This document shows, one piece after another, positions 55,858 to 64,000 of a stretch of DNA of 64,000 nt. How positions within the stretch are numbered: the first letter of the stretch is position 1; each line of letters opens with the position of its first letter. The stretch is from the NCBI GenBank assembly GCA_963281155.1, contig CAUJLY010000002.1, forward strand, positions 2,852,001 through 2,916,000. Reading direction: 5' to 3'. The position numbers and the translations under genes are program-made. Below the pieces are notes generated by a model. That model was not told the DNA's origin. It did not search any database and saw nothing but the letters and a program-made list of their open reading frames with translations. This DNA comes from Rhabditophanes sp. KR3021 (Eukaryota > Nematoda > Chromadorea > Rhabditida > Alloionematidae).

Positions 55858-57434
55858 TTAATTGATGTTATCTTTAATAAACGCTTGTTTAGAATGTGAG
55901 CTATAGATTTGTCTAGGATACTACGATACACAAATTGTTATTCCTAATAATTATTTGATATAGTTAACTTTTTCTACCACTAGTAATCTTATTTCAACTT
56001 TTACTTTGATTATATAACTATTATCATTTTAAAAAATGAGATACGTAATATTACCCATTGCAAATATCAACCACTCTTTACACTCTTTTGAATCGTATTT
56101 AAATATACGCACCACTGTCTTTAAATAATTTTTTGAGGGAAGAAAAGGAGTGTGAATCAGGAACTAGAAGGTATCTAGCCGACATTTACATGTAGTAGCG
56201 GCTTGATAGCGTCTCTTAATTTGAAAACCATACCGCACCTCAGCGCAACCATAAAATTTACACACATTTGACAATTCATTTATAAATTTCGTTTAAATGA
56301 TGCAATACCAAGGGAGACTAAAATAAATCACGGTTTATGCTTATACCGATTAGGAAAAATGATTCTCGTTTGAGTTACATGACATTTCAATTAATTATAA
56401 ATTATTACGTCTTTTTAAAGATATAAACAAAATTATAAAAAGCCATTGAAGATTACTCAAGACTATTTTAGTGTTTATTACATATTTATGATCTTTTTAT
56501 GATCTGTCAAATTGAAAATATAAACAAACTTAACAATTACATAAATACAAACAGATTTTTAATTACAATGATTTTGTTTTGTTAAAAAATGTTGCTTAAT
56601 TTTTTTGAAATACTTAATTTAAGAGAAGCAAGTTTATTTATTTATTACAAAATCAAAATAGTATTAATAGTGTCATGTTTGGAATTGATCTTCACGATAT
56701 CTTGTATTATATCCCTACTTTGATTAGGTTCATAGTTAGTATGTATTTACTTTCTAAACAACTTACTGATGCACACTTTTTATTTGAAAATGTGGAATAA
56801 ATGTCAATTTTAATGAAATTATACTCCTTTCAGGTCAATAACGATCATTTATGTTTGAACTATGTATGAATTTAATCGCATGCATTTGAATGATATGTAA
56901 TAATTGACAATTGAGAGTACACATATGAGACATTTCTAGTTAGTATTGTACCCTAAACGTCATCACTAAACATGCAATGTTAGTAACCGTGATTTTATGT
57001 TATTTTTTGCAACTTTCTAACCGTTAAAAGCCCTTTTATTATAGATCTTTAATCCTAAATAATTAATAGGTATAGTTTAAACAACAACTAAATGATATAA
57101 TGTATGTAATTGAAATATTCAATTAGATGTTTTTCAACTTCTAACACATGGCTTTTAATTCTTTTTGTTTATTAGTATTTATTACACGCGCTTGTATTTC
57201 GTTCTATAAATATTAATAGGATATTTGTTTGGCGAAACAAAAAATCTTTACTTGTACAATATTTTGTATTTGGCAAACGAAATTTCCGCTTTTTCCATAT
57301 GATACAACGCTGAAGACATATTTTTTAAGATAATATATATGGAATTTGGAACTTATAAACATTTTTTGCATCTTTATATATCAACCCCTATACCCAATAT
57401 AACCATTTGATTGCTTTTTAATTTAGTTAACACG
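55858..57434. other. Divergent intergenic region, MOSPD2 / nucleotide-sugar transporter
   Basis: About 1.6 kb of AT-rich sequence containing both upstream regions. No gene, RNA gene or clear repeat seen. An acceptor-like TTTAATTTAG ends nine bases before the transporter ATG. Confidence 0.5.
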
Positions 57435-59691
57435 ATGGTCACCACTCAAGACAAGGAAGAGACACTATCTCAGTATCCTTCTTCTAATATTCTTTCAATT
57501 GACGCCAAGTCCGAATATATGTCGGTCTCAAGTTTGAGTGGGATTGATCCTGAAAGTGTTCAAGCAAAACCTGACACAAAAGTAATTGTTCATGAAGTAA
57601 AATCAACTTTACTTTTCAAAGTGTACGTCTTGGCTTCTATGATGATAGTTTGGAGTGCATATACAATAATCATTAAATCGGCATCTACTGGAGTACCAAA
57701 AGAAGAGAAATTTTTTTCAAGCGTCATTCCACTCTTTTCAGAGCTTTGCAAATTAGTGATCAGTTTTTTCATGTTGTTCTATGAAAATAACATGAATATT
57801 AGGACTTTTGGAAGAACAGTCAATTTACAAATTTTCAAGAAGCCTAAGGATTTCTTCAAAATGTCTCCAGTAGCTATATGTTATGTCATCCAAAACAATC
57901 TCGATATTGTGGCTATTTACAATTTACCAGCTTCAGTCTTTCAAGTTACCAGTCAGCTCAAAATTGTGTCAACAGCACTTTTTATGGTAACTTTTTTATT
58001 TATTTGTAACTTATGTTAACATAAATATGTTTATAGTGGATTCTGCTAGGCAAGAAGCTTTCCATTCCTAAATGGGTTTTCATATTTATATGCTTTTCTG
58101 GTAAATTTATGGGACACACAAATAAATTAAAAGATATTTATTGAGGGACATACAAAACTAATAAGATACATAGCATATTATTAAAAGGCAATAAAATCAG
58201 AATATTTATATAATGTTCTGAGTGCTATTTTATTGATTCGGTTCACAATTGAGGTACATAATTGGGTTTGATGGTCCTCAGGCCTCAATATTAGCTAAAG
58301 ATTTTTATAACTTAGAGGTGACAGCATATTCAATCGCTAAAGTTTCATTAATGCCCAAGTCATTGAGATATACAGCTATAATCTTTTCATTCTTTTTCCA
58401 AGCTCTATTATATCTAATCCCTTTGGGACTTAAACGGAGTCCCTTGAAAACTTTTAAAGTAGTTGTATGGCGACGTCTATTTATTCTGGTTTCCAAATGA
58501 CCCGAAGCCCCGACATATAAAATGTGCTTGATAAAGTCTTTAGAAAACAAGTTTTTATAGTTTACGCATAACATTCTCCCAAAGTTGTTTTTGCTGAAGT
58601 AGAATTCTTTTTGATAGATTTTCTGATCTAAATCCTTAAATTTTCTGTGCTTTTCATATTTGTAATGACTCTTAAAGTTGTTATAAAATTTGAACCCAGA
58701 TTGACATCCTTCCTATGTGAAAGAACCTTTACTATCATTTGGTTCGTATTCAGCAACAATTACTCTTTTCATTTCATATTCATCATGACTAGTAAGTAGT
58801 AGAGAATAAAAGTTTTTCCCATAAATTTGAGTAAATTGAGTATCCAATGATCTTATAAAGTCGGTACATTTTACGGTGGAAGCTTTGGTCAAGTTTGAAA
58901 GAGCAGTATTTGTGCAATGCTTAATTAACAAAGCAATGTTTCTTTGATACATAACTTTTGAATAGATGGCTTTCACTGTTTCTCCTTTCTTCAACATCTT
59001 TCACATATCCCATTGTTTGTTGTTATATGTGTTTCACTTTAAGCTAACCATGAAATCACGGTGATGTAATCAAATGCCATTTAACACGGAGTCTTTTCAA
59101 ATTTCCTTGAAGGCATTTAGACAAAATTAAAAAACTACTTACTAAAAGATACATCGAATCAAATTCCAATGTCAAACATGCTTTTCAGGTATCGCAACAG
59201 TCCAAGTGGGAAACTTAAACAATACATCCTCTGGGTCAGGAGAAGAAAATGCAGTGATTGGGTTGATTTCAATCTTAATCATTTGTATAGTAGCTGGGTT
59301 CGCTGGTGTTTATTTTGAAAAGATGCTTAAAGACGGAACTCAAGGAAGTATTTGGATCAGAAACATTCAACTGTATGTTTGGGGTGTTCCTGCAGCCATT
59401 ATCACAATGTTAATGAAGGAAAATAGTCAAATTATTGAAAAGGGAATCTTCCATGGTTTTAATTACAAAGTTTTGGTGGCGATTCTCCTTGTGTCAATTG
59501 GAGGTATCTACATTAGTTTGATCATGAAGTACTTAGATAACATTCAAAAATCCTTCGCTGCTGCCGCAACAATAATCGTTGTCACAATTATATCATTGTT
59601 TATCTTTGATGGCGTCACAATCTCGATTACCTTTGCTCTAGGCTCAATTATTGTGATTGGAGCAATCATTGGCTACAACAAAGTTAAATAG
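57435..59691 (+). CDS. Golgi nucleotide-sugar transporter (SLC35A family)
   Basis: Exons 57435-57986, 58037-58100 and 59189-59691 encode 372 residues. After a hydrophilic Ser-rich N-terminus (about 1-65) come about ten membrane helices. Family motifs include 'LFSELCKLVISFFMLFYEN', 'AICYVIQNNLDIVAIYNLPA', 'SVFQVTSQLKIVSTALFMW', 'GVYFEKMLKDG' and 'WIRNIQLYVWGVPAAIITML', then 'KSFAAAATIIVVTIISLFIF'. These fit UDP-galactose, UDP-GlcNAc and CMP-sialate type antiporters that import sugar nucleotides into the Golgi for UMP or CMP. The substrate cannot be fixed from sequence alone. Intron 2 (58101-59188, 1,088 bp) holds an antisense GIY-YIG-like relic, the best preserved in the window. Confidence 0.93.
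58305..58997 (-). pseudogene. GIY-YIG-like element, copy F (transporter intron, antisense), nearly intact frame
   Basis: A 231-codon frame from 58997 to 58305, opposite to the host gene and interrupted by one in-frame TAG (58713-58715). It reads 'MLKKGETVKAIYSKVMYQRN', 'KRVIVAEYEPNDSKGSFT', the stop, 'EGCQSGFKFYNNFKSHYK', then 'KHILYVGASGHLETRINRRR' and 'KIIAVYLNDLGINETLAIEY'. The YVG with following Arg, the late strand and a Glu-containing helix fit a GIY-YIG nuclease domain. The region around 'GC...H..YEKH' looks like a degraded Cys/His motif. It is the youngest-looking copy. A read-through stop or a single substitution would distinguish a live gene from a relic. Confidence 0.6.
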
Positions 59692-59940
59692 TAGTATTAC
59701 TTAAGCCTTGATACATATCCACGTACGGAGTAATTTCTTATTTTACAAATTAAAGTGTATGACATATTATATGAATTATATAAATAAAGTATTTATTCAA
59801 TTAAAAATTTCTTCCTTAAGTTTATATCCCCAAGGTGTAATGCCAAATATTATTTTTAAATTCGTCAACAACAACATTTTGTCGTCATCAGAATCTACAC
59901 ATCTCCATTCTCACATTCTTCCTCCAGATATACTACAAAA

Positions 59941-60190
59941 ATGCTCAAGTTTATTTTTCTTATTGGTGTTGCTGTTTGCATCCAAGAACAAACGTATTCT
60001 ACTGGTTTCTTTGATTATCTACAAAGCAATTGGAAATGTAAACCAAATGTTAGATTGGATCAAGCAAAAACGAATTAATTCTTGGAAAGTTCAAACAGTT
60101 ATGATTTTGCCACAAACGGATGCTATTTATGAGTTTAGTAAAGAAAAGTTTGTCGTTTCAAGCTGCGAAGGAGATTTTATAGGATTTGTT
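59941..60190 (+). pseudogene. Small sec-signal ORF with frame break, upstream of SOD fragment
   Basis: An ATG at 59941 opens 45 residues with a clear signal peptide (MLKFIFLIGVAVCIQEQTYS) and 'GFFDYLQSNWKCKPNVRLDQ', stopping at 60078. Another frame continues the coding look: 'KRINSWKVQTVMILPQTDAI', 'EFSKEKFVVSSCEGDFIGF' and 'LCEGRTWTKAPQSNFQNC', the last resembling the end of a sushi/CCP module. It is either a decayed secreted-protein gene or one with an indel near 60060-60080. The SOD-like fragment follows in a third frame. Confidence 0.35.
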
Positions 60191-60197
60191 ACATTAG

Positions 60198-60467
60198 TTG
60201 AAATGCTATGTGAGGGTAGAACTTGGACGAAAGCTCCTCAAAGCAACTTTCAAAATTGCTCACGACCATTTCTTGTCCATTAATCCTATTCCCTATACTT
60301 TGAATGATCATGATTTGGAACCTGTTATCTGTACTGAAATAATGCAAATTCATCATCAAGAGCATCATGCCACCTATGCCAACAATTTGAATCAAATTGA
60401 GGAAAAGATTGGTGAAGCTAATGCCACTAGTGACATTAAATTTGATGATGATAAATATCACTTGTAA
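60198..60467 (+). pseudogene. Truncated Mn/Fe superoxide dismutase N-terminal domain
   Basis: An open frame ending at 60467 contains 'DHDLEPVICTEIMQIHHQEH', 'HATYANNLNQIEEKIGEA' and 'IKFDDDKYHL' before the stop. This is the N-terminal helical hairpin of Mn/Fe SOD ('LEPvIcaeIMqlHHqkHHatYvnNLNqiEEKl.EA'), including the first metal-ligand His region. It ends where normal enzymes continue with 'KFNGGGHINHS'. The rest of the enzyme, about 130 residues with three of four metal ligands, is absent from the flanking sequence. No Met-initiated mitochondrial presequence is joined to it. It is a gene fragment or retained partial duplicate and cannot be an active dismutase alone. Confidence 0.7.
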
Positions 60468-60550
60468 ATTGAAACAAATAAAGCAAAAACAATAAAATAC
60501 TTATATTTGTAATATTTATAGTCGAATTAGGTTGGATAAGATTAGATATG

Positions 60551-61625
60551 TTAATTAAGTTTGTTGATAGGTGAAATCTCGTAAAGTGTGTGGTATTTCA
60601 TTGGACCATCCTAAAAAAGGCTAATTTAACTAAATTGATTTGCAACTTACAGCAACAATTATTTGCTTTTTGGTATTGCTTATCTCAGTTAGTGATATGG
60701 GCGTACTTGTAGAAACAGGTTTTCCACTTATCCAGGAAATAAATTTTTGATTTTCGCCCGAATTACTTCCATAGCATTTGAGATAGTCAACATTAGGAAT
60801 AATCCGTGGTGTATTTGAAACATTTTGAACACTTCTTCCTACAGAATTTGCTTTCGGTAGTTTAGCAGTACCATGGCTAACATAAGTTGCTTTATTTATG
60901 GGATTAGGGGCCTAAAAAGTAATTAAAATATTGAAAAAGAATATAAAGTTTACTATTTTTAGAATGACTTTTTCTTTGCTACGATTAAGCATCAAGGAGC
61001 GTCTTTCATTCTCAAATAAACTTTTATAGACTTTGCCGAAATTGGGATTCTCATTTACGTGTCTTTCCTTTAATTTTGCCCCCTTTACGGGTAATGGAAC
61101 ATTCCGATTATCAGCAATTTGATTGATCAGTGCCACTTTTTCCGCTTCATATTTCTCAATTTTTTCATTCACTTTTTGTAAAGAAGTAAATATTTTAGAA
61201 TTCTAAATAAGAAGAATTAGTCTTTAATCAAACCATCCATTACTTACTTTGATTTTTGACGCTTTTTCGAATAATTCTCGGTGCATTGCTTCGAACTTTT
61301 TCGTGTTTATCAAACTGCTCTTGAAATTGTTTGATAAATGCGTTGGTTCCCATAAAGAGTTTTTTCTTGTTATTGGGCATAGAGTTTCCGATTATGTACA
61401 TATAGGCCTCTTTTTGGCATTGCACACAATGTAAGTTTCCATCGCCAATGACATCAATTCCTGTATTCACTATAAATAATTAGCTATAAAGAAAGTGGGA
61501 TTATTGAGCTTACCTTTCGCAAGACATTTTCCACAATTTATGTGATCACAGTTTCCCAGGAAAAACTGTCTTCCAGAGGAGCCTTTTAATGGTGTTAGAC
61601 AACTGTTGCAGCACCAATATGACAT
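60551..61625 (-). CDS. ZHP/RNF212-type RING protein (meiotic crossover SUMO/ubiquitin ligase), one frame break
   Basis: Exons 61625-61514, 61469-61248, 61202-60954, 60911-60651 and 60610-60551 encode about 300 residues. The N-terminal RING 'WCCNSCLTPL', 'FLGNCDHINCGKCL' and 'LHCVQCQKEA' has the spacing of Zip3/RNF212/ZHP proteins. A coiled coil follows ('EAMHRELFEKASKIKNSKIF', 'LQKVNEKIEKYEAEKVAL'), then a Ser/Thr/Pro-rich tail. These proteins localise to the synaptonemal complex and select crossover sites. Exon 2 has a frame break in the A-run at 61297-61301: beyond it, the coiled coil and the correct splice phase appear only in another frame. A one-base homopolymer error is likely. Which ZHP paralogue this is cannot be said. 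Confidence 0.8.
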
Positions 61626-64000
61626 TTTTTGTTTAATACCGGATGATAAAGGCACTTGTCGAAGGGAACTTTATACGATGATTAGTTCATTGAATTGAAA
61701 CCAATGTTGATTAACATCATCTTACCAATTACATATATGAGTCGTTGTAAAATAAAATGAATATAAGAATAAAAAGAACGCATATTTAGGTCTTTATATA
61801 AAATTTGAATATTACTTCACAATAAAAAAACTGATAAAATAACAACAAAACCATCTTAAAGTTTGTCCAATTTTCTTTATTTTTCTTTAATCGAGTGTAA
61901 CGCTTTTCATAAACTAATTTATTTCGTCATTACAAGGTTGTATACATTGACAGAATAACATACTATAAATACTCAATATGTATATTGCCTTAACATGTGT
62001 TACTATGAAATATATAAATGATATCTTATATTCAACAACTTTCAAAAAACTAGAAACTGATAAAATTTTGTTGTCTAAAATAATTGTAGTATATTCAATG
62101 TTGTGCAAAATGGTTTTCGAAAATCAGATAATTGTTTCTCCAATTTATTAAATCTCTATATATTCACACAATTCGAGCCATTCTTTATCAAAAATTTCTG
62201 CTAATTTAAATTCATTTCTTTGATATAATATTTAAAGAAATTTTCTAAATGAAATGAAATAATAATGCCATTTGTGATTTATGCTATACCAGAATAGGAA
62301 TGCATCTTTTGAGGCTTCTTTTTTTTATCATTGTCTTGCAGGCGGTCTATTAATGCAGTTTGAAAGCCACGGTTTTTTTATATTTAAGTCATCAAACAGA
62401 TCTTCAATATCTCTTTTTGCTGAGCAGGGGAGGCATTTAAATATCTTACGGAAAAAATATTACGGAATTTCAGGTTCAAGTATAAGGAAACTTCAATTTT
62501 GAGAATAATATTTGCTAAAATATTGAAAAATTTAAACGATATCGCTGGACAAATTTTAAGTTTTTAATAAAAATGCTGCAATAAAATTGGTGAAGGTGGA
62601 TCTTCAAAACTTCCAATCATTATATGGCTTTTATCAATAGTAATTATAGAATAGTTAAAAATAAATTAACGTCTAGTCTGATCTATTTATATGGGTAAAT
62701 CATGTTTTAGTCCATTATGTAGAAAAGTAGTTACATGATTCTCGTTTTGAGGAATACTCTTCAAACAAATGTCAAAAAGTTCCGCGTATTTATTTATTAC
62801 TTAGGATTATTAAAACTCATTATTTTTAACAATCATGTCTAAATTAAGAGAGGCTTTGACTGTTATTCATTGAAAATATGTCATAAAAAAATATTTTTGA
62901 AGTAAAATAAAGAAGTAACCTACAGTCCGCCTAGTATAGTGTTTATCCGTGTCTGTCACGTGCGATTCCCTGGGAGTAATTTTTTAAACATCATGAAACA
63001 TTCAACTATCTGTTTTATATTTTATTACGTAGTTAATGAAGCAATTTGTAGTTTAACATAAAAAATCGCTGCTTTATTGTGGTATGTACTTTGTATATTT
63101 TAATATAACACAATCCTGTGATATTTCACTTAAATACTGCATACTTTAATTAAGGTAATTGAAGATTATCCAACACCAATTGGTTGAAACTTGATTTTTC
63201 ACCGTCTGTATTTTAAACATTACTAGTTTACTGAATATTTTTTAATCTAAAAATAAAATATTATTCATTTGCAATTAAGCTGGTTATGAAATCACAAATG
63301 ACTTAAGAATTGTAATTAATTATCAAAAGTTGCAACTGTACATTCTCATCAAATTTCACATACAACAACTGTTTTTACTTCGGAAGCATTTTTAATTTTT
63401 TAATTTATAATTGATGAGCAAAAATGTCTATCAAATGAAACTTTTTTTGTTATGGCACATAAACCCAGGAACAAACTGGAAATAATAAAATTTTAAATAA
63501 AAGTAAAATGAACAGTTAGAAAGTAGTAAGATGAAGTTGGCGATATTAAAGTCACATCTTGATAATAAAACGAAATTAGGTTTACCTCATGAATCAAAGA
63601 ACAATAGAAAAGTGTCTACTCCAATATATTTTTCTTATTTCGTCCATGATCTACTTATTTTTATACTAAAATTCATTAACTACTAATTATAATCTTTTGT
63701 CTGATCTTTCATATTACAATAAAATGATTTATTGCTAATAAAATAGCTTTTTTTAATAACTTTTATTCTACCAACATCTGTAGCAGTGTCATTAGGTTTG
63801 ATTATTAATCCCGATATTTAATAAACAACCAAACTTCATTTTATAAGGAATCACACTATGCAATTTCGTCATACCTTTGCACAAACCAACACAATTTCTT
63901 AATAACCGGAGTCACTAAAAATGTATTATCTTTTTCATATATTAATGAAACAATAGAAGCTTTGGAATTTGTGAATCTAATAATTGTAAACACTTCATTT
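61626..64000. other. Gene-poor end of window
   Basis: About 2.4 kb of very AT-rich sequence. Apart from a truncated tRNA-Asp-like relic near 62926-62978 I see no supported gene. Short open frames lack coding features. Confidence 0.5.
62926..62978 (+). pseudogene. Truncated tRNA-Asp(GTC)-like relic
   Basis: The stretch 'TCCGCCTAGTATAGTG' resembles the acceptor and D-arm of tRNA-Asp. It is followed by an anticodon arm with loop CTGTCAC (anticodon GTC), and then directly 'CGATTCCC', the 3' half of a T-arm. The variable loop and the 5' half of the T-arm are missing, so it cannot fold as a normal tRNA. Confidence 0.45.

Noticed and set aside
1..64000. CRISPR arrays, bacterial operons, insertion sequences, classical transposase or reverse transcriptase genes.
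   Set aside because: None found. The sequence is animal nuclear DNA with spliced genes, and no RT, integrase or DDE motifs were seen in the longer frames.

Overview
The window is animal nuclear DNA, about 70% A+T, and almost certainly from a nematode. The genes are split by many short introns, mostly 40-80 bp with GT...(T)TTTAG or TTCAG borders. Several start codons sit a few bases behind an unpaired splice acceptor, as expected for spliced-leader trans-splicing. The protein set also fits: an NLP-12 (cholecystokinin-like) neuropeptide precursor, a single lamin, chemoreceptor-like fragments and tightly spaced same-strand gene groups. I cannot place the species further.

Layout. 0.7-12 kb: a secreted Q/P-rich protein with a cysteine-less glutaredoxin-like end (-), lamin (-), a secreted cyclophilin (+) and pyridoxal kinase (-). 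12-24 kb: YRDC threonylcarbamoyl-AMP synthase, an unidentified membrane-protein locus, a GALK2-type kinase, the nlp-12 neuropeptide gene and a four-helix membrane protein (all +), then EMC1 (-). 24-33 kb: MAD2, NSA2, an unknown small secreted protein and a basigin-like receptor (+), then endosulfine (-). 35-43 kb: WDR12, CIR1 and a short coiled-coil protein in close array (+), a secreted phospholipase A2-like protein (-), a two-PDZ protein (+), a decayed LRR/F-box-like pseudogene (+) and a CaaX-ended small protein (+). 43-48 kb: eIF3i (-), then UBE2F, mitoribosomal mS27 and BORCS8 in close array (+). 48-62 kb: trehalase (+), MOSPD2 (-), a nucleotide-sugar transporter (+), a chimeric locus ending in a truncated Mn-SOD N-terminus (+) and a ZHP/RNF212-type RING protein (-). 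The last 2.4 kb holds only a truncated tRNA-Asp-like relic.

Most genes are conserved housekeeping functions: ribosome biogenesis and translation (NSA2, WDR12, eIF3i, mS27, YRDC), ER and Golgi work (EMC1, cyclophilin, sugar transporter, MOSPD2), and the cell cycle and meiosis (MAD2, ENSA, lamin, ZHP). They do not form one pathway. Two same-strand groups (WDR12-CIR1-coiled-coil and UBE2F-mS27-BORCS8) have gaps of about 165-240 bp and may be operons.

The most striking signal is a family of decayed reading frames with the marks of a LEM-3/ANKLE1-type GIY-YIG nuclease (YVG, HAYEA, a late beta strand and helix) and a Cys-rich motif. I find six relics, every one inside an unusually long intron (roughly 0.65-1.45 kb) of a conserved gene, and every one antisense to its host. 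A second pattern is single-base frame breaks in four otherwise intact conserved genes (GALK2, EMC1, MOSPD2, ZHP), three of them in homopolymer runs, which looks like residual assembly error.
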